Position numbers and translations under genes: made by a program. A stretch of 64,000 nt of DNA, from NCBI RefSeq assembly GCF_907164915.1, contig NC_061863.1:9115882-9179881 (forward strand), given 5' to 3'. The stretch is from Impatiens glandulifera (lineage: Eukaryota > Streptophyta > Magnoliopsida > Ericales > Balsaminaceae). The notes under the pieces were generated by a model that was not told the origin of the DNA, searched no databases, and saw only the letters and a program-made list of their open reading frames with translations. This document shows positions 1-12,322 of this stretch, piece by piece (within the stretch, counting starts at the first letter, position 1; each line of letters opens with the position of its first letter).

Positions 1-3000
1 ATACTTGATCTAATAGCCTTTGGTAATTCTTCAAGCACTTGTTCTTGTTGGAGCTCGGTTGTCTTAAATTTCAGTTGCATATGAGCCAAAATCTGCTGTT
101 TCAAAACGTCTGGAAGATGGTTCTTGCTTGCATACCTCAAAAGCTCATTAATTGAATCCCTCTATATAAAAACCAGCAAGCAATCCATCCATGTTTGAGT
201 TTATAATTGAATCCCTCTATAAATTTCTGTTATTGTTTGTCTCTAACTAACCCATTTGGAAACACCGGATCTAGATAATAAACCGTCAACAGATTTTTGA
301 ATATATTATGTTTTCAAATGTGAACTCATTTGGATCCACATCTAGATATGTTATTTTATGTACTAGGGTTTTGATATTAATCGGTTGGGCTGGTTAACCT
401 AGTTAGTTAGGTATTATTAGTATAAATAGAGTAGTTAGCTAACATAACCATTTAGAAACATTTTTCCCAAAAAAAAACCATTTAGAAACACTTTTTGGAG
501 CTGGATCTGAGTCTAGATGAAAACAGTCGATAAATTTTCTTGGAAACCTTATTATTGTCAAGTATCTCGTCTAAATGTTGATCTCGTTTAACTCAGATCA
601 ATCTCCAAAAAGTGTTTTTAAATAGGCCACAAGTTAGATACTTAATTCTAGTTTCTCATCTATAATATCTTTGTTATTTTTTTTTTTTTTTGTGTAATAT
701 TATAATTGACATTGAAATTCTAATTCCAATTTAATAAGAATTAGAATTGAATTACCTATAAAATTGCAATTCAATTCCAATTCCTATGTTTGAATTAAAA
801 TATAATCAAAGTAATTTGAATATATATAATCTATATTATTAAAACAATTGAATTATACCCCATTCCAAGTCTAATTCTAATTCCAATTTCATGGTTACCA
901 GACACACCCTTAGGGTTAAGTATTTGATAGAAAATAAGTGTTTTCAAATAAATTTATTGACGGTTTTATCTAGACTCAGACCCCAAAAATGTTTCAAATA
1001 TCTAAAGGACAGCTATGGAATACGTGTGTTTGCTTACTTACCATGAGGAAAGTTTTCACTGCACTATGGACAATGAGATTGGTCATATTACCAATCAAAT
1101 AAGCTGTTAAGCCAATGTTGAATAACATGTAGAAAATGGTGAATATCTTCTCCATTGTGTTTACTGCATGCAGGTCCCCATAACCAACTGTCGTTAAAGT
1201 CACGATCGACCAGTAAATGGCGTAGGTGTATCCTAACCAAATGCTTCGGTGTTCGAAGTTGGGAATTTGCACTCCAATCCAAGTGTTATCTACATCTTTG
1301 TGATGCGTGGCTAACCAGAAGTAGAAGCAGCCTGCTGAGTGAACTGCAAAGAGTGTCACCTGGAAAACAAAATGCGTGTGAATAGGAAGACAAACGATAG
1401 GAAGTCGAAAGAAAGAGGTTTGCTTACGCATATCAATTTGCAATATCTCGTCCAAAAGTAGCTGAATCGCGTATCTTTCTCTAATCTGGATTATAAAAAA
1501 GAAATGAGTTCATGAGTTTTTGTTCTGTTTTTCTATGTTTATTTGATAGATCCAAGTTGTCTTGTGAGTTCTATTATTGTCATATATGAATCCTTAAGTA
1601 AGGAAGTTATTATAACACATTAGACTCACATTCATTAGAAAAGAAACTATATTTCTTATGATAACTCACATTATGTTCATTATTCCAACACTACTTATCC
1701 TATTTAATTTTGTTGACGAAACATATTAGAAAAAGAAAATCAAAACGACGAAGAAGTAAGATCAATTTTTGGTCTGAAATGTACCTTGAGAAGAGTTCAC
1801 TAACACGACGCAACCTCCATAACCGGAGTAAATTGAGGAAACCAAAAACAGTACCCTGGTGCATTTTTCCGGTTATGATAGAATATATGATTTGAAATGG
1901 AAGAGTCGAAGCCACATCCATAGTAAACCATGGGTGTGTCAAGTACCTAATCATTTCCACAACAACTCATTATCACATGTTTAGTTTAATTTAATTATGC
2001 ATTTATCTCGAAAATAAATTTTGGCCATATAAAAAAAAATAACTACATTCTGTGTGGGATGTGGGATTACCTAATGGCAATACTGCGATGATTGTCGACA
2101 AGGAGATAGGTGGATTTGTCGAGGTAAGCAACAAAGAAAGTGAGGATAATGTCAATAGCAAAGAAACCATCAACCACCAAGTCACCGGGCATCAACGATG
2201 ACATCGCGGTTGCCTTTCTAAATGCAAACTCAAACGGCGAGGACCAGGCCGAGTAACCAACTAACACCACCAAAAACGCTTGCCACAACCTGAAAGAAAA
2301 CACGGGGTTTTATATTTTAAATAGGTCATACAACCAATATTTTTCTTCATCAAACCTAAACAAAAACTTGAGCTATCCTAATAAGTTATGTGAAACTAAT
2401 ATCTTAATAATATAGATAATATATATTAAATTGTATTTATTATATTTTTCAAAATTTTAAATATTTAAATTAAATTACAATTATATAATTTTTCTAAATA
2501 TAAGAATTAAGTTTAATTTAATTTAAATTATGATATTTTAATATAAATTCTAATTTAAATTCAATTTTAATAAGAAATAAGTGTTATTACAAAGAAAATC
2601 GAGTTTATTTCGTATAATAAATTCTAATTTAAAAATTAAATAAAAATATTTACCCACTCCGGTTCAATCTTATGAGAAATATATGGTGAATTTTCAACTA
2701 AATAACATACATGGAGGACTTTGACTAATATTTACCAATTCAATGAGTGGAGATTTACCAATTCATTGAGTGAGTGGAGAAATTAAATATTTTATTTTGC
2801 ATTCAATAATTAATAGGGGAAAACGAGATTTCACTTTATTATTTTTTTTAACTTTTCTAAAAACTAGTTAACAATAAAGACAATAAATAATTCAGAAAAT
2901 AAACAAATACAATAAATATATTTCAATAATTATGAATCTAGTTATCAATTTTAATGAAGTAAATCACAATAAATTATAAATTCAATAAATATTTTGCATT

Positions 3001-3276
3001 TTTTGACTAAATCTCAAATCTCTCTCGATAAATTATAGAGATGTAGCTAAAATTATAAATTTATAAAAAAATATCTATTTATTATCATATTTTATATCTT
3101 GTGCATTATATAATAAAAATTAGTTGTCATTGTCTCCTAAAAAATAATTTTTATTTTTTTATTTTAAAATGTTAATTTATGACTTTTTAATGCAAATTGA
3201 ATAGAATATTAAATATATCTTTTTCCACTCCATCTATGAGATAATATTATATCAAATAGAAATTTAAATATTCTGT

Positions 3277-3317
<41 letters not shown>

Positions 3318-3961
3318 GTAAACTTCATGTTTTCTTTACTTTTCTTAATTTGTTGACTTTATGAATTTGAAGAATAAATGGAATTTTGGAAATATATATA
3401 TATAATAAATTACTACTAAGGACTTGTAATCCAACCATCAAATTTTCTATAAATAAGGATATTTATGTAATATATAAATAAAAACCAATTTTTTTCCAAA
3501 TGATATTCAAAACCCAGTTTTTATCACCCAAATAATTCAATAATCAAATGGGTTTAAGAGAAAAAAAAGAATAGAAAAAATAGATAATAATTAACTTGTT
3601 TGATCTTATAACATTTTTGGTTTTCTGTATTTATTCAAATTCCAACCATATTTCAAATAATCTCATTTTCATCAATAAACACTCAAAATACTGATAAAAC
3701 CCATAAAAAACCATCAAAGAGGCATAATTAAAGAGTAAATATTAAATAAACTGACCGATATCTTCTATCATATGGGGCTATAATAAATCTTTTAAGTTTG
3801 GGAGTTCCGTCGCCGACGACCGTGCCAAACGCCGGCAATAAACTGCTTGAAACCGTCGCCAAATTATTTACATTCTGACTTGACCGCCTCTTCTTCCCTA
3901 ACAGACCCGCCGGAGAAGAACGAGAAGCCATCGATAATGGAGATCGATTGTCCGAAGCCAT
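1..3961 (-). CDS. KC1 (KAT3): Shaker-type K+ channel, KC1/KAT3-like (5' part, C-terminus outside window)
   Basis: Plasma-membrane voltage-gated K+ channel subunit. In Arabidopsis KC1 is a silent subunit that joins AKT1 and shifts its activation. Exons, from matching frames and GT-AG sites: 3756-3961, 2071-2289, 1785-1946, 1428-1485, 1042-1359 and 1-161 (partial). Phases agree throughout and give 374 codons. The N-terminus [16 protein letters not shown] leads into SSLLPAFGT and YDRRYR, a segment typical of KC1 rather than AKT or KAT1. S1-S2 lie in exon 2 ([16 protein letters not shown]), the S4 arginines in exon 3 ([10 protein letters not shown]). Exon 5 has the pore with TLTTVGYGD at about residues 273-277 and S6 ending in [13 protein letters not shown]. 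Exon 6 is the C-linker ([18 protein letters not shown]). The cyclic-nucleotide-binding and KHA domains lie beyond position 1. Intron 1 is 1466 bases. No break is seen. The KC1 call rests on recalled family sequence. Confidence 0.93.
2290..3755 (-). other. First intron of the K+ channel gene
   Basis: A 1466-base AT-rich intron between the exon ending in DRRYR and the exon starting LWQAFLV. It contains a 36-base T run at about 3281-3316 and no coding signal. The donor is CG|GTCAGT and the acceptor TTTCAG|G, read on the minus strand. Confidence 0.85.
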
Positions 3962-4289
3962 TTCTTATGTTACCTGTTAGAGAGAGAGAGAGAGAATGGA
4001 TGATCTTATATATATATATAAAAAGAAATCAGAGCTAAAAGTAAATTGCTGTAATTTTAATATTAATTAAATTTCTAATAAAGTCCTATACGCGTTTATA
4101 CTTATTTAAAAAAAAAATATGGAAAAAAATGAAATTTTTAAGAGATATTATATATATTGAAAATTATTATATTCATATATTCTGTAAATTTTTGAAAATA
4201 TTATATATAAATTCCCTCAAATTTTTAAAATTACAATTTTCTCTTTCTAGATATTTTTTTTTATTATATTATAGAGGAGTTTAATAATT
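3962..4289 (-). promoter_or_regulatory. Probable 5' UTR and promoter of the K+ channel gene
   Basis: This lies just upstream of the channel start codon. It has a GA microsatellite (about 3980-3994) and an alternating TA stretch (about 4009-4020), both common in plant 5' leaders. No defined promoter element can be assigned, and the transcription start is unknown. Confidence 0.35.
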
Positions 4290-4560
4290 ATAGGCTTTGT
4301 TTCGGATTGAGATTTTTGAAAAAATTTAGACAGGGAAAAAAATAATGATTTTAAGGAGGTAATGATTATTTTTGATAAAAAGACTTACAGAGTATGAATA
4401 TATATGAATAAAATAAAAAATAATAATTTAAAATAGAAAGTATTTTAGTATTTTGGTTAATTAAATGAGTGATTTGATTGTTAAAAAGTGATTGATTGGA
4501 AAATTGATTTTAGATATGTTTTAAAAAAACCCCAAAGAGAACAAGACATTAGTGTGTTTT
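4290..4560 (+). repeat. AT-rich MITE-like repeat
   Basis: The segment begins GGCTTTGTTTCGGAT and ends near CCCCAAAGAGAACAAG, so its ends are roughly inverted. Its interior resembles the reverse complement of 37070-37300, including the shared words TTTTAGTATTTTGGTTAAT and GGAGGTAATGATTATTTTTG. The two are copies of one small non-autonomous family. Exact ends and target duplication are not clear. Confidence 0.5.
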
Positions 4561-5039
4561 TTTAGTAGGGCAGGGGTCTTGTTTTTATTTTTATTACTCA
4601 TATTTGAGTTCGTGTTTTGTTTGATACGACACTTTATTTAAGCGGATTGAACTTGTAATTTTGAATTTTTATAATCTGAATAATAATCTTAATCTTTGGT
4701 GGGTCGTCTACTGCTAGAGATGGTAATAGGGCGGTTCGGGAATGTATTTATCATTCCCGCCCCGTTTTTATTTCGGAGATTTTTTTAATACCAACACCGC
4801 CCCGTTCAGTTTTAAGAATCCCCGCTCGCGGGGCACCGTTTATACCATATTCTCTAAAAAAAACAAAAAATTATATAAACGGATTTTTTAATATAATATA
4901 TTTTGTAATATATTAAAATTTTATATTATTATAAAGAAATAAACTTAAAACTCTATAAAATATAATGAATAAATAAATATATTGAGGGCAATCAGTATTT
5001 ATTCCTAAACACTTTATTCCATTAACATCCTACTCATGC

Positions 5040-5677
5040 AGAGTTTATTAAATGGATATACTCATGCAGAGCTTATTAAATGGATATGACAAGAAAAACA
5101 TATCGCCACGTGTGATTTTCAGAATTGATATTAGAAAAGTTTTTAACTTGATCAGATAAGGATCAATCCACGAATTCCTTCATGCTATAGGTTTTCCAAT
5201 CATTTTCACTAATTGGATTATGCAATGTGTTTCCACTTCTCACTTTGTTGTGAGTGTGAATGATATTCATGGAGGCTTTTTCAAGGTGAAAGGAGAGTAA
5301 GGCAGGGAGACCCTATATCTCCTTGCCTATTCGTCTTAACAATAGAAATTCTTGAATGTATTTTAAAAATGTTTCTGAAAAGTTATCATTTCAAATTTCA
5401 CCTGTACTGCAAAGAAGAAGCAATAACCCATATATGTTTTGCAGATGATCTATTTTTTTTGACTTATGCGGATGTTGAATATGTTAGTATAATTAGAAAA
5501 GCTCTAACAATCTTTTCGAGTATTACAGGTTTATACATCAATGAGGACAAAAATCAGGCTTTCTATGGAGGGGTTAATGAAAAAATGAATGAAAACATAT
5601 TCAATATTATGGGAATCAAGGAATGTGAACTACCAGTGAAATACCTTGGAGTACCCCTATCATCAAAACAACACTGA
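5040..5677 (+). pseudogene. LINE reverse transcriptase fragment
   Basis: This is a relic of the palm and fingers of a plant LINE reverse transcriptase. The RQGDPISP motif and the FADD active-site box (written FADDL) are both legible. A stop follows IRKVFNLIR, and a frameshift falls within the codons before RQGD. The longest intact piece is 102 residues (5369-5677). It cannot make an active enzyme. Confidence 0.85.
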
Positions 5678-6592
5678 TATAATCATTTTAGACAACTGGT
5701 AGGAAATGTTAGAAATTATATCTTAGGTTGGGCTACAAAAAACTGTCTTATGTAGGTATAATTGGGCTCGTTAAAAGAGTAATCTTTGGAATTATTGGCT
5801 ACTAGGCACAACAGATAGTCATCCCAAAGAAGGTAATGATTGAACTGGATATAATCATGAGAGATTATGTTTGAGGAACACAAGGCAGAGGAGGCAAAAA
5901 TATCAAATGGGAGGATGTTTGCACTCCCATAGAAGAAAGCAGACTAGGAATAAAAGGTTGTGTTTAATGGAAAAAAAACCTCACCATCAAGAACCTATGG
6001 ACGTTGGAGCAGAAAACGGAATCCTTGTGGGTCAAATTGGTGCATATAAGATTTAGGAAAGAAGAGTAAAGTATCTGGACACAAAACATCAATGAAAGAA
6101 TGCCATGGTCATTGAAGAAGATTCTAAAAACAAGAAAAATATGTCTTTCAAATGGTGAAAACCACAATTGGAAATGGAAGAGAGGTACTATTTTGGCATT
6201 ATCATTGACTGGATAATATTCTCATTTTGTTCATAAATACAAGGAAGCAGAGTTAAAAGAGAATGCATCAAGTACTCACTTAGAGACGTCTATAAAGATA
6301 AACGTGTTTCACTTTTGAGGCGTATTCCAAAAGGTGATAGAATCCTAAACCTAATGAGGCAAAAACAACTCAATGAAAGAAATGATAAATATGCTGAAAA
6401 ATAAAAAGCAACGAAAAGTTCATTATATGAAAGACATTAGAAATGGTTAGGATAAGAGGACAGGAGGTAGATTGACATAATGTGGTATGGTCTCCAAAGA
6501 TTATTCTTCATCACCAATTTATTCTCTGACTGGTATACAGGAAAAAGTTGAAAACAAAAGACAAAATTCAAAAATACATGAACATTTCTAAT

Positions 6593-7399
6593 AGGGAAAA
6601 TTACCTGGGTGGCTCTCTAATTACTCCGACCGCTCACTTTTAGCCCTCAAATTAATTTTTAAAACAAATCGCCCTTCAACTTTTAAAAAGGTCACCAATG
6701 GCCCTTTCATTAACTTTTTTTTTTTTTTTTTTTTTGTTAAACATAACGGGTTAAACTTAAAATATTATTTTTTTATATTTATATATATAATTATTAAATT
6801 GCTTTATATATATATATATATATAATATTTGGAATATAGTGGATGGATCAGTGCCGCCGTCAAATCAATTTTTTATTTTATTTGATTTTCTTTGGATTGG
6901 ACTAAAGATAATAAAAAAGAATAAAGTAATGCTATAATTATTTTGATATTTTAATTATGAACCTTAATTTTTTTAGATAAATGATAGGTAGAAGAAATAA
7001 TTAGAAAAGAAATGACTGATTGACGAAAAAATTAAATAATTTAGGGATAGATATGTATAGATAAAAAATAAATAATATATATATATATATATATTGTATA
7101 TATAAATAAGATTTAATAATTATTTAAATATAAAAATTAATGATAAAAGATATATATATATATAATAATATATATAAGCGATTTAATAATTATATATATA
7201 AATATATAAAATAATTATTACAGATAATATATATAAAAAATATTTTAATTTTAAACCGTTATGTTTAACAAAAAAAAAAATAACGGAAGGACCATTGATG
7301 ACTTTTCTAAAAGTTGAAAGGGCAATTTGTTTTAAAATTTAATTTGAGAGCTAAAAGTGAGCGATCAGAGTAATTAGAGGGCCACTCAGGTAATTTGTC
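6593..7399. mobile_element. Mutator-like MITE with long inverted ends, nested in the LINE
   Basis: The first roughly 150 bases are the inverted complement of the last 150. The left end starts GGGAAAATTACCTGGGTGGC and the reversed right end GACAAATTACCTGAGTGGC. Similarity continues through CGCTCACTTTTAGC and CCCTTCAACTTTT to AAACATAACGG. Nine-base flanks ATTTCTAAT (6584-6592) and ATTCCTGAT (7400-7408) are near-identical, as expected of a Mutator-type 9-bp duplication. The core is AT-rich with TA microsatellites and no transposase. Confidence 0.75.
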
Positions 7400-8145
7400 A
7401 TTCCTGATATCAACTATGTTCTATGTTCGGGAGTTGATGAAAGCATAAATCATGTATTTAGGGAATGCTCTATTGTACTACAAATTTGGAGGAGGTATGT
7501 TGCAAAAATGAACATCATCAACTTTCTAGGAACGTGAGAAGAAATCTAAGAGTGGATGAAGAATAAAGCAAAATAAAGATTCTTCTATGTAAGTATGTTG
7601 AAATGATACTTTGGAGCAGTAATCTACAATATCTGGAAGTAGAACTGCTGAAGATATTTGGGAAGATATAACTTCAGATAGAAATACACTCATTCAATCC
7701 TGAAGAGGAATCGAAAGGAATGTAGAGAATAAAAAACTCTGTCAGATATGGGATATTTCATTTGAAAAAGTCACAAGTAGAATCAAAGTAAAAAACGCTA
7801 TAGGCGTTAATTGATTGATGTTGTTGTTAATGTCTATAATTCAATTCTTGTTTCACTTGTCAAAGCTAAAAATTATCTAGATCTGATCTTAAACTTTTGT
7901 AATTTTTTTCTCTATTTTGGGTTTTTTTAATGAAATGGCACTAAGTTGTTTTTTCAAAAAAAAAATATATATATTGATGATTTTATATATTCAATTGTTT
8001 TTATAGTGATAAGGGCGAGGACATAAATATTATTTCCGTCTCATCCTCGGTCAACTACTAGTTAAACGGGGAAAAACCGCACCAAACGGGGCAATTTGGT
8101 TTAGTTACCGTGGTGCTATTTTAAATTGACATTCTTATTTGCTGC

Positions 8146-8832
8146 TCATACCCTTCAATCGTGTTGATGACAATTTCTCGAGTTCGTATTCATCTCCTTT
8201 TTTTGCAGCAAAAGAGATGATGTTGTCGGATCTAAAGTTCTTTTTTATTTTTCTTATAAGAAGTTTTTGAAATTTATCTATCATCTAGAGACCCTTTACA
8301 TATATCTTCTAATGATTTATATGAGTTTATCGTTATTTTGACATATTTGTAGATAGTTAGTTGTTATTTGCCAGAACTTTTTTTGGCGTTGGTTACTAAC
8401 CCTCGGACAAAAAAATCATTTTTATTGCCGCTCAGAATTCTGGGTAAAGATTTTTTCGACACTACTTAATTGATTTGTTTGATTTGCTCGCATTCATTAC
8501 TCATTATTATTAAATTAAATGAGTTCGTGTTAGAGTTATCTTCAAGAAATTTTGCAATTAATGGATAGTTAATTTATATATATATATATATATATATTAT
8601 ATAAATACAAATTAAAGAAAAGAAAAAGTTTATTTTTTTTCTTTTTCTTTTTTAATTTAGAAAATTATGGTTATAATATCAATTCCCTTTTATATATATA
8701 TATATATATATATTGAGAAAAAGGATTATATATAAATATATTTTTTTTTGTTTATAGATATAGTGATATATATATTATATATTAAAAAATAAATATTTTT
8801 TATTTTTTTTCATAGAGATATAATTTTTTTAT

Positions 8833-8866
<34 letters not shown>

Positions 8867-9214
8867 ATTATGAAGATATATAATTATTTTTTTTCATAGA
8901 TATTTTAAAAAATAAATTAAGAAAAAAAATATCTATTTAAGTTAGATAATATATATATATATATATATATATTAATTTATGAGAAATGACCGAAGAACCC
9001 AAAGAAAATATAAAAAATAAAAATAAAAAATTAAGGATTGATGTGTATATATCTTTTAAAATTGAAAAATTGGATGGTTTGAAAATAATGAACTAAAAAA
9101 AATAAACCAAAACATCAATAAAATACAAATTTTAAATAAATTTTCTTATTAAATAAAAAATAAATAAAATAAATAAATTTTAAAAAAAATGTTAATTACA
9201 ATATTAATTAATAT
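8146..9214. other. AT-rich intergenic, TA microsatellites
   Basis: No gene is seen. Several TA dinucleotide runs occur (about 8577-8601, 8692-8712, 8833-8860 and 8949-8973). Confidence 0.6.
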
Positions 9215-10160
9215 AGTTGGAATACCACATCACGGCACGATCGGCACAACGACACAATAAGTACATACGACACGATCGTCATAGGTGATACGATATTGTC
9301 TTGAGTCGGAAGTCATCAAATCGGCACAAAAATCACCATTTATCAAAGGAAGTGCGATCGGCACTGGCGGCACGATTGGCACAGGCGACACAACCCGATC
9401 TACACGGACGACACGATATTGTCTTGCATCATAAATGAGGCATTAAGTTTCTCTAGTCTAGGGTTTCTTGTGCATTTGTAAACATTACTGGAATTTGCCA
9501 TCGATTGCGGTTTATCTGTGATCATTTTTTAGGTTTCCTGCAATTACTCTGTTCTTTTTCTCTATTTCTGTCATCATGGGAAGGGAAAGAACAAAAGTAA
9601 TAAATCTAAAGAAGTTAAGGATTTTGTGTTGAAATGAATCAAGGAAGCAACCGTCAAAGAAATTGAAAGAATTGCTGAAGAAGTTATCAAAGAACAACAA
9701 AATACCAACACAAGTAAGCAATATGCTCAAACTGTTACTAGGAAAATTCCTGTTGAAAATGATGCAGTAAAACAGGGGGATAATAAAGGAGTTTGGAAGA
9801 TATGCTATAATGAAAGAGCTAATTTGTTTGGGCTCAAGAATCATATTACAAAGCTCCTTATGCATGCCAAAAGGGGAGAAATTGTCATCAATAAGGAGAA
9901 AGCACAACATATTACAATTCAACTCAACATCTACTATCTTCAAGACTGGAATCTGTTGAAAAAAGAAGAATATGAAGAAATTGTTCAATGGTCAGTTGCT
10001 ACAATAAAGGAGCTGATGAAGGCTCCCAAATCTAAGTCATATACTATTATGAGCAACTCGACATGGAAAACTAATGAAGTCTGGAAGAACAACAATGCAA
10101 AAAAATCAGAAAATCATGTCTATAAAGGGAAAATTTGTGTGGAGAGTACATGTGATTAAT
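9215..10160 (+). mobile_element. LINE 5' fragment with ORF1 relic (copy 1)
   Basis: The region begins with short GC-richer words (GGCACGATCGGCAC and variants) resembling a LINE 5' leader, then an ORF1 start near ATGGGAAGGGAAAG. It is clearly homologous to 16150-16960 over the whole leader and ORF1 start (shared ACCAACACAAGTAAGCAA, CATATTACAAAGCTCCTTA). An intact stretch of 111 codons at 9824-10159 includes LFGLKNHITKLLMHAKRG. Continuity is lost at about 10160, where a tandem AT-rich array begins. Confidence 0.65.
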
Positions 10161-12000
10161 AAATTATCAAAATAATGAATATATTTAAATAATATTACAT
10201 TAGTTTTTCATTCATTTATGGTGAATATAGGTCAATAACTATGTGTAAGTCTTCTTCTATTAATAGTTTTATAATTTATATAATTATATATTAAATATAT
10301 ATATATATATATATATATATAACAACTTATTTAAAAATTAATTTATGATATATTTAAATAAAATAAATTAATTAATTAATTTATTTGAATATTTGTCTCT
10401 CTTTTATATTAATTTTTTTCTTCATTTGTTTTTATTATTATTTTTACTTTTTTCTTCAAATTTATTAGATAAGTTACTATGTTATTTTTTATTTTAAATT
10501 TTTAATCATGTATTTTTTCTTTACTTGAATTTTTTAAATAAATAATTATATATCAATAATATTATTTGTATTAATTTATACAATATAATTAAATTTTAAA
10601 TTTTAAAAATATTCTTACCACTCTAATTAAAATTTTCAAATAAATTATTAACGAGTTTGTTAATACATAATGTTTTCAAGGTGAAGTTTATATGTGATGG
10701 TGGTATATGTGAGTGTGGATTTGAAAGATTAAAGAAATGATCGATAAAAATGTCTAAAATGATGGTATAATGTGGCCGAATATAACGAATTAGTGATGGT
10801 AGATGCAATTAATAATGACGTTAGTGTATATATAATGTTCAAAATGAGGGTAACTGTGTGATGAGGGATTAGATATCTCCATAGTGTGGTAAGTCTTCAT
10901 GTATTAATAATTTTATAATTTATATATTTATATATTAAATATATATATAACAACCTATTTAAAAATTAATTTTTGATATATTTATATAAAATAAATTAAT
11001 TTGTCCTTTTATATTAATTGTTTTTCTGTATTTATTTTTATTAGGTTAAAATATTTTTTTACTTTTTTCTTTCCATTTATTAGATATGTCATATATTATT
11101 TTTTAATTTTTAATTTTCAATCTTATATTTTTATTTACTTAAATTTTTCTTAATAAATAATTATATAAATATATATAAATAATTCTATTTGTATTAATTA
11201 TTTTACACTATATAATTAAATTTTAAAAATATTCGTACGTACCTCTCTATTTAAAATTTTCAAATAAATTTAATGAGTTTGTTAATGCATGTTCAAAGTG
11301 AAGTTATGTGATGGTGATATATATGGGTGTTGATTGGTGAGATTAAGGAAATGATCGCTAAAAATACCTAAAATGATGGTATAATATGACTGATAATAAC
11401 AAATTAGTGATGGTAGATGTGACTAATAATGAAAATTTTGTTAATGTATAATGTTCAAAATAAAGGTAAGTGTCGTGAGTGATTAGATATCTTTCAATGA
11501 CCATTTCCGAATAGTATATCAAAAAAATACTGAATATATTTAGATAATATTACTTTAGTTTTTTCATTCATGTTGAATATATGCCATTAACCAGGTGTGT
11601 AAGTCTTCCTGGATTAATAATTTTATAGTTTATCTTATTATATATTAAATATATATATAACAACCTATTTAAAAATTAATTTGTGATATATTTAAATAAA
11701 AATAAATTAATTTGTTGAATTATTTGTCACCCTTTTATATTAACTTTTTTCTTTATTTATTTTTATTTGTTTAAATATTTTTTGTTTTTTTTTTCTTCAT
11801 ATTTATTAGATATGTCACTATATTATTTTTTTTTAATTTTAATTTTTAATTTTCTCTTTACTTGAATTTCTTTAATAAATAATTCTATTTGTATTAGGTA
11901 TTTTATACTATATAATTTAAATTTAAATTATAAAAATATTCTTACCTCTCTAAATAAAGTTTCAAATAATTTATTAATTTTTTTTTTATATATTCAAGTT
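10161..12000. repeat. AT-rich tandem array, about three units of 0.65-0.7 kb
   Basis: Three successive units share the order GTAAGTCTTC, ATTAATAATTTTATA, ATATATTAAATATATATA, AACAACCTATTTAAAAATTA, CTTTTATATTAA, and then a block containing GTGATGGTAG and GATTAGATATCT. Units anchor at about 10244, 10889 and 11605. Copies have drifted by indels. No coding capacity is seen. Confidence 0.65.
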
Positions 12001-12107
12001 TATATACAAAATATATATCTATAAAAAATTTTAATTTAATTTAATAATCACTACTTGTATTAGTTAAAGTGTTCACATTTCAAACTTAAGATTATGTTTT
12101 GGGTCTT

Positions 12108-12304
12108 TTTTTTTTTTTTTTGAGAACGCTGGGTTCCGCTACTCCTATGGAGTGCGATTAATTCCCGCGGGTTAAATACATAGCCCGCAAACATACTTAA
12201 CCAATTAACCAGGCGCAGAACTTGCCGCCTGACGGGCTCGAACCCAGGACCTCTTGGAGGCCTGAGGGATATCCACCTCTTGTTGCCACTAGGCTAGAAG
12301 AGGG
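12108..12304 (-). mobile_element. tRNA-derived SINE
   Basis: Read on the minus strand, the 5' end holds an A box (TAGCCTAGTGG, fits TRGYNNARNNG) and a B box (GGTTCGAGCCC). The body ends in an A run (T run 12105-12121 on the plus strand). Flanks GATTATGTTTTGGGTCTT (12090-12107) and GATTATGTTTTGTGTCTT (12305-12322) form an 18-base target duplication with one mismatch. It is about 200 bases with no coding capacity. Confidence 0.87.
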
Positions 12305-12322
12305 GATTATGTTTTGTGTCTT

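Larger units (their letters stand above)
4986..7962 (+). mobile_element. 5'-truncated LINE (non-LTR retrotransposon), broken
   Basis: The reverse-transcriptase region is visible but damaged. GYDKKNISPRVIFRIDIRK is followed by a stop, then GFPIIFTNWIMQCV, then a frameshift into RQGDPISPCLFVL. The ITHICFADDLFF catalytic box and LPVKYLGVPLSSK follow at 5369-5677. A zinc-binding RVT-type tail (CSGVDESINHVFRECSIVLQIW) lies near 7425-7490. The 3' end is an A-rich tail. Near-identical 15-base target duplications with one mismatch (4971-4985 and 7963-7977) flank it. A 28-bp tandem duplication sits at 5032-5087. The body is interrupted by a MITE at 6593-7399. Confidence 0.85.
4715..8137 (+). mobile_element. 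hAT-type MITE split by a LINE insertion
   Basis: The left end TAGAGATGGTAATAGGG and the right end AAATTGACATTCTTA are degenerate inverted ends. They are flanked by 8-base near-duplicates TCTACTGC (4707-4714) and TTTGCTGC (8138-8145), which differ by two transitions. The two halves (4715-4985 and 7978-8137) match the intact copy at 15298-15768, including the GC-rich ends and the interior around ACTTAAAACTCT. The 8-base duplication and TAG start are as in hAT elements. No transposase is present. Confidence 0.75.
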
